Assembly: GCA_947458455.1 (NCBI GenBank)
Contig: CANGYJ010000004.1
Span: 62,001-126,000, forward strand
Source of the DNA: Verrucomicrobiaceae bacterium
GTDB lineage: Bacteria > Verrucomicrobiota > Verrucomicrobiia > Verrucomicrobiales > Verrucomicrobiaceae
Length of the DNA: 64,000 nt
Direction of reading: 5' to 3'
Under the pieces are notes generated by a model that was given only the letters and a program-made list of their open reading frames with translations, searched no databases and had not been told where the DNA came from. Every line of letters starts with the position of its first letter. The first letter of the stretch is position 1. This document shows positions 1 through 7,961 of the stretch, one piece after another. Position numbers and translations under genes: made by a program.

Positions 1-108
1 CTGCACCTCGTCCTCATGCTCCATCACATCCTGCCAGAGCTCGGCGGCGAGCTGGAATTTCTCCTGCGTGCCCATAGCCTGGATTTGCGGAATGGTTTCA
101 GCGATCAT
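1..108 (-). CDS. Addiction-module antitoxin-like protein, 3' end outside window
   Basis: Reading the minus strand from the ATG at 108 gives 36 codons that stay open to the window edge. The translation begins MIAETIPQIQAMGTQEKFQL and continues AAELWQDVMEHEDEVQ. This is the typical start of the small helical antitoxin-like 'addiction module' family (PF09720-like), in which a short protein begins with a helix carrying an xAAELWxx pattern. The C-terminal half and any partner toxin lie outside the window, so activity cannot be judged. It is divergent from recG with about 95 bp between starts. The family call rests on a short N-terminal stretch only. Confidence 0.6.
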   Translation of the reverse strand, partial: MIAETIPQIQAMGTQEKFQLAAELWQDVMEHEDEVQ

Positions 109-203
109 GCGACGAGACTATGCCTTCCGACAATCTCTTCAATACTCTTTTCGTCTCCGTCATTCCATTTTGACAGCACCTCACCCTCGCACCATCTGCG
201 CGG

Positions 204-2267
204 GTGCCTGCCACTGACCTCACTCTTGCCCTCGCTGCCGTGCCCGGATTGCCGGCGAAGGTGACACGCACGCTGGCGAAGGAGGGCATCAGCACGATGG
301 CGGATGTGGTATGGCATCTGCCATCGCGGCATGAGGACCGGCGGAGGATGGAGGCGCTGGCGTTTCAGGCGGCGCTGACGCCTTCGTGCCATCATGTGAT
401 CGTCACGAAGTGTGCGAACAAGTTCTTCGGTCGCGGCAAAGGCACCTTCGAGGCCGTGGCGCAGCAGGCGGGCGGCTTGCTCGGCCAGCAGCTCACGCTG
501 CGCTGGTGGAACATGCCGTGGCTGTCCAAATCGCTCGCCGAGGGCATGGAGCTGATCGTTTACGGCGTCATCAAGGACTTCAAAGGCCGCCTCTCCATCG
601 TCCATCCCGAATACGAGATCATCAAAGGCGAGGACGACGAGTCCGCCACCATCCACACCGGCCGTATCACGCCGATCTACCGCCTGCGCGGCGGGATGAC
701 GCAAAAGGCGCTGCGCGTGGCCGCGTGGCATGTGCTCCAGCACCTGCCGCCCGATTTCATCGACGATCTGCTGCCGAAACCATCCGAGCAGGGCGAGTTC
801 GCCGGCATGACGCGGGCGAAGGCGCTGCGCGAGGTGCATTTCGCGAGCAGCAACGAGGTGCTGGCCGTGGCACGACGCTACCTGGCCCTCGAAGAATTCT
901 ACGGCTACCAGCTCCGCGTGGCGCAACGACGTCGCCGCATGCTGGACGCGGGCGGCAGAGCGCAAAAAGGCACTGGCGAGCTGCTGCGCGACTTTTTTGC
1001 CGAACTGCCCTTCCAGCTCACCGAGGCTCAAAAGCGTTGTTTGGATGAAATCCATCGCGACATGGCCTCCACCGCCCCGATGAACCGCCTGCTGCATGGC
1101 GATGTGGGCAGCGGTAAAACCGTGGTGGCCTTCGCCGCCATGCTCCGCGCCATCGAAAGCGGTGCCCAGGCCGCGCTCATGGCTCCCACGCAGATCCTCG
1201 CCGAGCAACACGCCCGCACCGCCGCGAAGTGGCTGGAGCCGCTGGGGCTCAGCGTCACCCTCCTCACCAGTCAAACACGTCAGTCCGGTCAATCGAGTCA
1301 GTCCGACATCGTCATCGGCACCCACGCGCTTCTTTTCAACGACGAGCTGCTCTCCAACGCCGGCCTCATCGTCATCGACGAGCAGCATAAATTCGGCGTG
1401 GCGCAGCGGGCGAAGCTCATTCGCAAATCGGCCACGCCGGATGTGCTCGTGATGACCGCCACGCCCATTCCGCGCACGTTGACGCTCACCGTGTATGGCG
1501 ATCTCGATGTCTCCACCATCGACCAGCGGCCACGCGATGGCGTGAAGATCATCACCAAGGTCCGCGCCCGCACCAAGCAGGCCGAGGCGGCGAAATTCCT
1601 GCGCGACCAGATCGAAGAAGGCCGCCAGGGCTACATCGTGTATCCGCTCATCGAGGAATCGGAGAAGGTGGATGCCGGTGCGGCTGTCAAAGGCCATGCC
1701 GAATGGTCCAAACTGCTCGCCCCGCTCGAAGTGGGCCTCTTGCATGGCAAACTCAGCCCCGAGGAAAAAGAGCATGTCATGAAGCGCTTCCGCGATGGCA
1801 AACTCGACGCGCTTGTTTCCACCACCGTCATCGAGGTGGGCATCGACGTGCCGAATGCCACCGTCATGTTCATCCACGATGCGGGTCGCTTTGGGCTGGC
1901 TCAGCTTCATCAGCTCCGTGGCCGCATCGGACGCGGGGCGCATACGAGCTACTGCGTGCTCTTCATCGACGACAAAGACGAGGAGAACAAAATGCGCCTC
2001 GCCATCATGGAGGAGACCAGCGACGGCTTTCAAATCGCCGAGGAGGACCTCAAACGCCGCGGCCCCGGCGATGTGCTCGGCCATGCGCAAAGCGGCGAGG
2101 CTCCCCTGCTCTTCGGCGAGCTGCTGGCGGACACACGTCTCGTGCGCCTCGCCCGCCAACTGGCCGATAAAACCCTCGAAGACGATCCCTCGCTCTCCCG
2201 CCCTGCCCTCGCCGCCTTCCGCGATGCCATCGCCACGCCAGAGAAGGCGCAGGCGATGATGCAATAG
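204..2267 (+). CDS. recG: ATP-dependent DNA helicase RecG
   Basis: The 687-residue protein matches RecG, the branched-DNA translocase that remodels stalled replication forks and Holliday junctions. The N-terminal wedge/OB region occupies about residues 1-270. Walker A (GDVGSGKT) is at 299-306, the DEQHKFGV motif at 392-399 and MTATPIPRTL just after. The second helicase domain carries HGKLSPEEKE, QLRGRIGRG and the RecG-specific DLKRRGPGDVLG. The start is GTG at 204, with no obvious Shine-Dalgarno. Family length is usually about 690 residues, so it is complete. One oddity is the segment at residues 356-368, between the LLT strand and DIVIGTHALL. It is shorter than in typical RecG, is Gln/Ser-rich, and is coded by a short direct repeat (see findings). 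Confidence 0.96.
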   Translation: MPATDLTLALAAVPGLPAKVTRTLAKEGISTMADVVWHLPSRHEDRRRMEALAFQAALTPSCHHVIVTKCANKFFGRGKGTFEAVAQQAGGLLGQQLTLRWWNMPWLSKSLAEGMELIVYGVIKDFKGRLSIVHPEYEIIKGEDDESATIHTGRITPIYRLRGGMTQKALRVAAWHVLQHLPPDFIDDLLPKPSEQGEFAGMTRAKALREVHFASSNEVLAVARRYLALEEFYGYQLRVAQRRRRMLDAGGRAQKGTGELLRDFFAELPFQLTEAQKRCLDEIHRDMASTAPMNRLLHGDVGSGKTVVAFAAMLRAIESGAQAALMAPTQILAEQHARTAAKWLEPLGLSVTLLTSQTRQSGQSSQSDIVIGTHALLFNDELLSNAGLIVIDEQHKFGVAQRAKLIRKSATPDVLVMTATPIPRTLTLTVYGDLDVSTIDQRPRDGVKIITKVRARTKQAEAAKFLRDQIEEGRQGYIVYPLIEESEKVDAGAAVKGHAEWSKLLAPLEVGLLHGKLSPEEKEHVMKRFRDGKLDALVSTTVIEVGIDVPNATVMFIHDAGRFGLAQLHQLRGRIGRGAHTSYCVLFIDDKDEENKMRLAIMEETSDGFQIAEEDLKRRGPGDVLGHAQSGEAPLLFGELLADTRLVRLARQLADKTLEDDPSLSRPALAAFRDAIATPEKAQAMMQ

Positions 2268-2292
2268 CAGCTGCTTAAAGTTGGGTGTAGCG

Positions 2293-2442
2293 GCCCCTCA
2301 CCCCAACCCTCTCCCCGAAGTTAGCTCATCTTATCATTGTGGGCATCTGCGGGGAGAGGGAGTACGCGTTCAGGTTCCTCTCCCCGCAGGAGGTGATCGC
2401 TTGTTTCTTGGCTGGAATGCGGGGAGAGGCTAGGTGAGGGGA
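2293..2442. repeat. Dispersed double palindromic repeat, intergenic copy 1
   Basis: Two imperfect hairpins lie back to back. The first runs from CCCCTCACCCCAACCCTC (2294) to GGGGAGAGGG (2351-2360). The second runs from CCTCTCCCCGCA (about 2378) to a mirrored GGGGAGAGGC...GTGAGGGG ending near 2441. The same architecture occurs at 4721-4890 inside a gene and at 7786-7935. This looks like a REP/MITE-type dispersed element between recG and the ABC transporter genes, and it may also act as a transcription attenuator. Confidence 0.8.
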
Positions 2443-2493
2443 AGAGAAACCGCCACATCCACAGACTCTGCCTGTCGCGTAACTACTCCTCAC

Positions 2494-3291
2494 ATGGTTC
2501 TCGAAGTTCGTTCCCTCACCAAAGCCTACGCAAATCGCCCCATTTTACGCGGCGTGGGATTCGAAATGGCGGCAGGAGAGCGAGCGGCGCTGCTGGGGCC
2601 TTCGGGCAGTGGAAAGACGACTCTCCTCAACTGCATCGGCGGTGTGGATCGGGCGGACAGTGGCGAGGTGATCGTGGCGGGCGAGAAGCTCCATGCGCTC
2701 GATGCGGATGGTCTGGCGCGGGTGCGGCGCACGAGGATCGGTACGGTGTTTCAGTTTTTTCATCTCCTACCCACGCTGACGGCGGCGGAGAATGTGGAGT
2801 TGCCGTTGCAGTTGATCGGCGTGCCTGCGGCGGAGCGTGAAAGTCGTGTGCGGGATCTGCTGGAGCGTGTCGGTGTGTCGCATCGGGCCTCCGCCTTGCC
2901 GTCGGAGCTTTCGGGAGGTGAGATGCAACGCGTGGCGATTGCGCGGGCGGTGATTCACCGGCCCGCGTTGCTACTGGCGGATGAACCGACGGGGAATCTC
3001 GATTCACACACTGGGGCGCAGGTGCTCGATCTGCTGGCGGAGATCGTCCGTGAGACGAACGCGGCCTTGTTGATGGTCACGCACAGTGAGGAGGCGGCAA
3101 AACGATGTGGGCGGGTGCTGCGGATGAAGGATGGAGAACTGATCGAAGGCGGCGGGACGCTCGCTTTTGCCGCAGAGGGGCAAAGGAGCCAAGAGGCAGA
3201 GGTTTTGAATCACCTAAAAAACTCCGCTCCTCCGCCCCTCTGCCCCTCTGCGGCGAACTCGTATGATCCCAAGGCATCCGAAAGCAGATGA
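2494..3291 (+). CDS. ABC transporter ATP-binding protein (LolD/MacB type)
   Basis: This is the nucleotide-binding subunit of a MacB/LolD-type exporter that works with an FtsX-like permease. The 265-residue product has Walker A GPSGSGKT at 35-42, signature LSGGEMQR at 139-146, Walker B LLLADEPTG at 159-167 and the switch histidine in THSEE near 197. ATG 2494 is chosen over the upstream GTG at 2434 because homology begins at MVLEVRSLTK and the upstream codons lie in a repeat. The stop overlaps the permease start by 4 bp (ATGA), implying translational coupling. The last 45 or so residues after MKDGELIEGG are not typical of the family and are coded by an inverted repeat (3169-3254). Confidence 0.93.
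   Translation: MVLEVRSLTKAYANRPILRGVGFEMAAGERAALLGPSGSGKTTLLNCIGGVDRADSGEVIVAGEKLHALDADGLARVRRTRIGTVFQFFHLLPTLTAAENVELPLQLIGVPAAERESRVRDLLERVGVSHRASALPSELSGGEMQRVAIARAVIHRPALLLADEPTGNLDSHTGAQVLDLLAEIVRETNAALLMVTHSEEAAKRCGRVLRMKDGELIEGGGTLAFAAEGQRSQEAEVLNHLKNSAPPPLCPSAANSYDPKASESR
3169..3254. repeat. Inverted repeat inside the 3' end of the ABC ATPase gene
   Basis: A 14-bp arm GCCGCAGAGGGGCA (3169-3182) is matched exactly by its reverse complement at 3241-3254. Weaker pairing continues inside the loop. The element is read in frame as the Ala/Gln/Ser/Pro-rich C-terminal tail of the ATPase. It resembles a palindromic repeat that landed before the stop codon and extended the protein without breaking coupling to the permease. 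Confidence 0.75.
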
Positions 3292-6041
3292 GCACGGTGC
3301 GCCTCATTCTCGAAAAGTGTGCGTTGCGGCACTGGCGGCTGGCGTGGCGGCAGCAGGTGATGCTGATGTTGATCCTGGCTCTAGGCTCTGGCGTGTATCT
3401 GGCGATGCGACTGGCGAATCGTGCGGCGCTTTCAGGTTTCGAGCAGTTCACGAGCGGCATCACGCGGCAGGCGGATTTCACGATCACGGGCACGACGGGT
3501 TCGCTGAGTGAAAAGTGGCTGCGTGAGATGCGCGATGCTTTGGCGGAGCGGCCGGTGCATTTGCTGCCGGTGATTGAGGAGACGGTGATGCCGTTTGAAG
3601 AAGGCAAAACAGTCGAAATTGGCTCCGGCGTGACGTGGAAGCTCGTGGGCACGGATTTCGTGAGTTTGCTGAATTTGCGCGGTGAGGCTCCGGCGGGTCT
3701 CAACGGCGATGCGAAGGCGGCGGAAGGTGTTTTTGTGAGCGAGAAGCTTCGCAAGGCCGTGGGCGATGAGATTCGCGTGGTGATGCACGAGCAGGTGATT
3801 TCGCTGAAAGTAAGCGGCGTGATCACGGAGCAGCCAGGCGTGCCGACGCTGCCGGAAACGATGCTGCTGATGGACCTACCAGCGGCGCAGAAGGTGATGC
3901 AGCGCGAGGGCAAGGTGGATCGCGTGGAGGTGGTGTTGACGCGTGGCGAGGCGTTTGCTGATTTGCGCGAGGAGACGAGCGAGGTGCTGAGCAAGCTGGC
4001 GAATCAGCGATGGCTGGTGAGCGGCGCGGAGGATCGCCGGGCGCTGGCGGGCACGATGACGGAGGCGTTTCGGCTGAACCTGACGATCTTGTCGCTGCTG
4101 GCGTTGTTTGTGGGTGGGTATTTGATTTTCCAGGCGCTGGATGGCGTGGTGATCCGGCGTCGCGAGGAGATCGGCGTGCTGAAATCGCTCGGCGTGACGG
4201 ACGCGGTGATTCAGCGGGCGTTTTTGATCGAGGCACTGCTGCTGGGTGTCATCGGCGGCGGGCTGGGTTTGCTCGTGGGCTGGCTCGGGGCGCAGGCGGC
4301 GGTGGGGGGCGTGAGCAAGACGGTGAATGCCTTGTATGGGGCCTCAAGCGTGCAAAGCGCGGACCTGCATCTCGGCGAAGCTTGGCTGAGCATGGGCATC
4401 GCCGTCGTGACGAGCTTGATCGCGGCCTGGTGGCCGGCGCGTGAGGCGTCGCGAACACCGCCGGTGCACATGCTGGGACGCAAAGCGGCCGTATTTAACG
4501 GCGGCGGATGGTGGCGGGCGGAGTGGCTCGGATGGGCGCTGATGGCCGTGGCGATGCTTTTGGCTCAACTCGGTGCCTGGAGGCTGAGCGGAGGCACGCG
4601 GGTGCCACTGGCGGCTTATGCGGCGGCGCTTTGCTGGCTCCTGGGCACGAGTTTGGCGGCGGCGAAGCTGATGGCTTTCAGTGTTATGCTTTCGAGATCG
4701 CGCGTTGGCAGATTTCAGGTCCCTCTCCCCGCGAGCGATGTGGCATGTCCCTCGATTCGATGCGGGGCTAGCGAAGCGCCGCGAAGCGAAAGGTTAGATG
4801 AGGGGAACAGCATGCAGGCGGGCGGTGAACTAGGCCCCTCACCCCGGAACAAGCCCAAGATGGTAAAGGAGCCAATTGCCGGGGAGAGGGAGAGTTTCTG
4901 GCGACGTTGCTTGCCGGATTCCGTCACCCTGCGCCTCGGCATGAGCCATCTGCGAAGACCCACGGTGCGGCATCGCTTCGCGGTGGCGGCGCTTGCGAGT
5001 GCGGTGGCGATGACGGCGGGCATGGCAATCATGGTGTCGAGCTTCGATGGAACGATGCGCGGATGGATCGAGCGGAGCATGAAGGCCGATTTGTATGTGT
5101 CCAGCGCCGGCGCTCAAAGCGCCAGCAGCACGCATCAAATCAGCGCGGCGACCATCGAGAGGCTGCGAGCCATGCCGGAGGTGACGGAGGTGGCCGCGCT
5201 GCGTGCTCGAAGCATCACGCTGCGCGGAGCGCCGACGATGGTGCTCGGTGTGGATGGTCCCTTCACGCAGCGACAGGATGCGTATGCGTGGGTGAAGCAG
5301 CCTGGAGTGATGGAGTGGTGGAGGGATGGAGGGGCGATCATCAGTGAGAGCTTTGCGGAGCGCTTTGAAGTGGAGGTGGGTGATGAGCTGGAGCTGCCGG
5401 GAGGGCATCGCGTGCGCGTGAACGGCATTCAGGCGGATTATGGGAATGAACGCGGTGCGGTGACGATCTCGGAGGAAACCTTTCGCCAATGGTTTGAAGG
5501 CGAGATGGCCTGGCGAGTGGCTTTGATGCTGAAACCGGGTGCGGATGCGGAGGCAGTGGCGAAACGCCTTGCGGAGGCGCATCCGGGCCTTTCGGTGTTC
5601 ACGAATGCGCATCTGAGGCGCGAGGCGCTGCGCATCTTCCGCCAGACGTTTTCGGTGACGTATGCGCTGGAGGTGATCGGCGTGTTTGTGGCCGTGGCGG
5701 GGCTTGGGCTGGCGCTGGCGAGCTTGCTGTTGGAGCGTCGCGCGGATTTGAGCACGCTGCGTTCGCTGGGCATGACGGCTCGGCAAATCGCGGCGACGAG
5801 CGCCTGGGAAGGCGCGGGCGTGGCGATGGCGGGTGCCGTGATGGGTTTGATCTCCGGGGGCTGGCTGGGATGGCTCCTCATCTACCGCGTGAACAAGCAG
5901 TGCTTTGGCTGGACGCTGAGCTTTGCGATGCCGTGGGGGCAGTTTGGCGTGCTCTTGATCGCCGTCGTCGGCGTTGGCGCACTCGTCTCCGCGATGGTGG
6001 GGAAGTGGGCGGCGAAAATGAAATGGGAGGAGAAGGAATGA
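3288..6041 (+). CDS. FtsX-like ABC transporter permease
   Basis: The 917-residue membrane protein is the permease partner of the upstream ATPase. It has a first TM near residues 25-42 (MLMLILALGSGVYLAM) followed by a periplasmic MacB-like region. A three-TM FtsX block follows at about 255-385, containing RRREEIGVLKSLGVTDAVI. A second, duplicated half ends in another FtsX block with RRADLSTLRSLGMTARQIA. This duplicated layout is known from large lipoprotein or peptide exporters of the LolCDE/YbbP type. The substrate is not evident. Residues about 478-535, between the two halves and probably cytoplasmic, are coded by the palindromic repeat at 4721-4890 and are unlike the rest. It overlaps its neighbours on both sides by 4 bp. 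Confidence 0.92.
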   Translation: MSTVRLILEKCALRHWRLAWRQQVMLMLILALGSGVYLAMRLANRAALSGFEQFTSGITRQADFTITGTTGSLSEKWLREMRDALAERPVHLLPVIEETVMPFEEGKTVEIGSGVTWKLVGTDFVSLLNLRGEAPAGLNGDAKAAEGVFVSEKLRKAVGDEIRVVMHEQVISLKVSGVITEQPGVPTLPETMLLMDLPAAQKVMQREGKVDRVEVVLTRGEAFADLREETSEVLSKLANQRWLVSGAEDRRALAGTMTEAFRLNLTILSLLALFVGGYLIFQALDGVVIRRREEIGVLKSLGVTDAVIQRAFLIEALLLGVIGGGLGLLVGWLGAQAAVGGVSKTVNALYGASSVQSADLHLGEAWLSMGIAVVTSLIAAWWPAREASRTPPVHMLGRKAAVFNGGGWWRAEWLGWALMAVAMLLAQLGAWRLSGGTRVPLAAYAAALCWLLGTSLAAAKLMAFSVMLSRSRVGRFQVPLPASDVACPSIRCGASEAPRSERLDEGNSMQAGGELGPSPRNKPKMVKEPIAGERESFWRRCLPDSVTLRLGMSHLRRPTVRHRFAVAALASAVAMTAGMAIMVSSFDGTMRGWIERSMKADLYVSSAGAQSASSTHQISAATIERLRAMPEVTEVAALRARSITLRGAPTMVLGVDGPFTQRQDAYAWVKQPGVMEWWRDGGAIISESFAERFEVEVGDELELPGGHRVRVNGIQADYGNERGAVTISEETFRQWFEGEMAWRVALMLKPGADAEAVAKRLAEAHPGLSVFTNAHLRREALRIFRQTFSVTYALEVIGVFVAVAGLGLALASLLLERRADLSTLRSLGMTARQIAATSAWEGAGVAMAGAVMGLISGGWLGWLLIYRVNKQCFGWTLSFAMPWGQFGVLLIAVVGVGALVSAMVGKWAAKMKWEEKE
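4721..4890. repeat. Dispersed double palindromic repeat, copy 2, inside the permease gene
   Basis: It contains CCCTCTCCCCGCG (4721) paired loosely with a distal GATGAGGGG (about 4796-4804), then GCCCCTCACCCCGG (about 4833) paired with CCGGGGAGAGGG (about 4879-4890). Arms and layout match the copies at 2293-2442 and 7786-7935. The reading frame of the permease runs straight through it, adding about 57 residues to the linker between its halves. Confidence 0.8.
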
Positions 6042-7318
6042 ACACAGATGGCATATCACGAACGCGGCAGCAAAGTAGCCATCTCGCTCCGCGAGATGAG
6101 CTTGGAACTCCGCACAAAGGTGACGATGCCAAATTTGGGGAGGTATCCCTGCCAGCGCTCAGCTCATCTCGGCGGAGCGAGATGGCTACTTTGCTTCGCT
6201 GGTCGTTTCCGCTCACCGACCTTCGAAAGCGCCGGAGGCCCGGCGCACTCCAAAACGCTGTCGCGATGATCGTGTGCTGTTTTGCTATTTCAGTCCATGC
6301 CCAAACGACGCCGGATGGCTTCGCGATTCCGCAGAAGGGGCGTGTGTTTGAGTTTCCGAAGGACCATGGGAGTCATGAGGCATTTCGCACGGAGTGGTGG
6401 TATCTCACGGGGCATCTCGATGGGGCAGATGGACGGCGTTTTGGCTTTCAGGTGACGTTTTTTCGTCAGGCGGGACGTGAGGCGGCGAGCGGGAAGGTGT
6501 CGCATCTGCATCTGGCGCATGCGGCGCTGCTGGATGCGGCGAGCGGTCGGTTTTTGCATGAGGAGAAGCTCAACCGCGAAGGCTGGGATGCGTTTTCCTC
6601 GGCGACGATACTGGAGGTGCGGAACGCGAACTGGTCCCTGAAGCTCGATGAGGCCACGAAACGCATCACGGTGTCAGCGACGATAAAGGCGGACGCGCTG
6701 TTGAAGCTGGAGCTGGAGGTGGTGAAGCCGCTGGTGATTTTCGGCGAGGAAGGCGTTTCGCGAAAAGGCGCGAATGAAAGCGCGGCGAGTCATTATCTGA
6801 CGTTTCCACGATTGAAGGCGACGGGCAGCGTGAAGGTCGGCGCACAAGAACATCGCGTGAGTGGGGAAGCGTGGATGGATCATGAGTTCAGCAGCTCGCA
6901 GCTCGATGAAGGCCAGGCAGGCTGGGACTGGGCGGCGATCCAACTGAAGGATGGTCGCGAGATCATGGTGTATCGCATGCGGCGCACGGATGGCAGCACG
7001 GACGCGGCCTCGACGCTCACGTGGATCGCGAAGGACGGCGCGTTGAAGAAGGCGGCGTTTGATTGGAAGGCTCTCGCGACTTGGAAAAGCCCGCACAGCG
7101 GCGCGGCTTATCCGAACCGCGTGGGCATCGAGAGCGAGGGCAGTGTCTTTGAACTGAGACCCGTGGCGCAGGATCAGGAGCAGGGCGGGTCGATCACGGG
7201 GCTGCCGTATTGGGAAGGTGCCTGCGATGTGCTGGATGCACGCGGTGAGGTGATCGGCAGGGCGTTTCTGGAGCTGGCGGGCTACGCGGGCGATTTGAAG
7301 CGCTATTTGGGCAATTGA
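6038..7318 (+). CDS. Secreted CrtC/AttH lipocalin-like protein
   Basis: The mature part has EWWYLTGHLDGADGRRFGFQ, then the EAWMDHEFSSSQL block, WDWAAIQLKDGREIMVYRMR and TGLPYWEGACDV near the end. These are characteristic of the AttH/CrtC-like (carotenoid 1,2-hydratase-type) lipocalin family, which often follows ABC exporter genes of this kind. Family members are usually exported. Here a signal-like stretch (AVAMIVCCFAISVHAQ) lies near residues 74-89. The start at ATG 6038 overlaps the permease stop (ATGA) and has a purine-rich GGAGGAGAAGG upstream. The first 70 or so residues are coded by an inverted repeat, so the signal peptide is displaced inward. ATG 6266 would give a normal secretory start but has no visible ribosome site. 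Function beyond the family is unknown. Confidence 0.85.
   Translation: MNTDGISRTRQQSSHLAPRDELGTPHKGDDAKFGEVSLPALSSSRRSEMATLLRWSFPLTDLRKRRRPGALQNAVAMIVCCFAISVHAQTTPDGFAIPQKGRVFEFPKDHGSHEAFRTEWWYLTGHLDGADGRRFGFQVTFFRQAGREAASGKVSHLHLAHAALLDAASGRFLHEEKLNREGWDAFSSATILEVRNANWSLKLDEATKRITVSATIKADALLKLELEVVKPLVIFGEEGVSRKGANESAASHYLTFPRLKATGSVKVGAQEHRVSGEAWMDHEFSSSQLDEGQAGWDWAAIQLKDGREIMVYRMRRTDGSTDAASTLTWIAKDGALKKAAFDWKALATWKSPHSGAAYPNRVGIESEGSVFELRPVAQDQEQGGSITGLPYWEGACDVLDARGEVIGRAFLELAGYAGDLKRYLGN
6069..6195. repeat. Large near-perfect inverted repeat at the 5' end of the AttH/CrtC-like gene
   Basis: The left arm 6069-6102 (34 nt, beginning AGCAAAGTAGCCATCTCG) is matched by the reverse complement of 6161-6195 with a single one-base difference in length. 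The loop is about 58 nt. Each arm also has an internal small palindrome around CATCTCG. The element lies between the coupled start codon and the region encoding the signal peptide. Confidence 0.9.
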
Positions 7319-7366
7319 ACTCCGGCGAGCTTGGCTTCATGCTGACGCCATGAGCACGCAGCGGCA

Positions 7367-7753
7367 GTGGGCAAGGGCGTGGCGTTTGGCTGTGGCGGGT
7401 GCGCCATCGCGGTGATGGGCGTGCTGGCGCTGATGGTGGGGATTTTCTGGCTCGTGATGTCCTTCATGAAGGGCGCGGATGCCTGCCAGATGTCGCTCAA
7501 GGCAGCGCAGCAATCGGAAGTGATGCGCGTGGAGCTTGGCGAGCCGATCACGCTGGGCTGGTTCGTGAGTGGGAGCATCAAGGTCAACAACGGCAGCGGC
7601 ACCGCCGATGTGAACGTGCCTGTTTCAGGCCCAAAAGGCTCTGCGAGCATTCACACGGTTGGAACGAAGCAGGGCGGCGGCCCGTGGAGCTTCACGACGA
7701 TGCAGGCGGTGATTGAGGGAAGTGGCAAGCAGGTGGATCTGTTGAAGCTGTGA
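7367..7753 (+). CDS. Coa1-family small membrane protein
   Basis: The 128-residue product has an N-terminal glycine/cysteine-rich stretch (FGCGGC). A TM helix follows at about residues 13-35, then a soluble domain with SLKAAQQSEVMRVELGEPI, SIKVNNGSGTADVNVPVSGP and GPWSFTTMQAVIEGSG. This pattern is the cytochrome-oxidase-assembly-factor-1 (Coa1/PF08695) domain as found in many bacterial proteins of unknown role. The only in-frame start is GTG 7367. An ATG at 7350 in another frame reads MSTQRQ and could have been the original start if one base has been lost. A role in oxidase assembly is not shown here. Confidence 0.75.
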   Translation: MGKGVAFGCGGCAIAVMGVLALMVGIFWLVMSFMKGADACQMSLKAAQQSEVMRVELGEPITLGWFVSGSIKVNNGSGTADVNVPVSGPKGSASIHTVGTKQGGGPWSFTTMQAVIEGSGKQVDLLKL

Positions 7754-7785
7754 AAGGCAGCGAAAGCACATCGCGCTTCATCAGC

Positions 7786-7935
7786 GCCCCTCACCTAGCC
7801 TCTCCCCGCATCATGCCATGGAGCTACCGAACACTCCCGGCGGGGAGAGGGACCAGAAAGAGTGCTCCCTCTACCCGGCGATGGGTTGGCGCATGGTCTT
7901 CGAGCTGTTCCGGGGAGAGGGCTGGGGTGAGGGGC
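7786..7935. repeat. Dispersed double palindromic repeat, copy 3
   Basis: CCCCTCACCTAGCCTCTCC (about 7787) pairs with GGCGGGGAGAGGG (about 7840-7851). CCCTCTACCCGGCG (about 7867) pairs with CCGGGGAGAGGGCTGGGG ending in TGAGGGG (about 7934). It has the same two-hairpin architecture as 2293-2442. It fills the convergent gap between the Coa1-like gene and the DUF1553 gene, and may double as a bidirectional transcription stop. Confidence 0.8.
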
Positions 7936-7961
7936 GAGTAGTGCGTTTTCCCCGGGCACAC

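Noticed and set aside
105..2264. 719-codon open frame on the minus strand opposite recG
   Set aside because: It is antisense to an unmistakable RecG helicase. Its translation is rich in His/Arg/Glu and has no family pattern, so it is a high-GC shadow frame.
4839..6059. 406-codon minus-strand frame opposite the permease
   Set aside because: Composition is dominated by His/Arg from antisense reading of the permease. The permease frame has clear TM and FtsX blocks.
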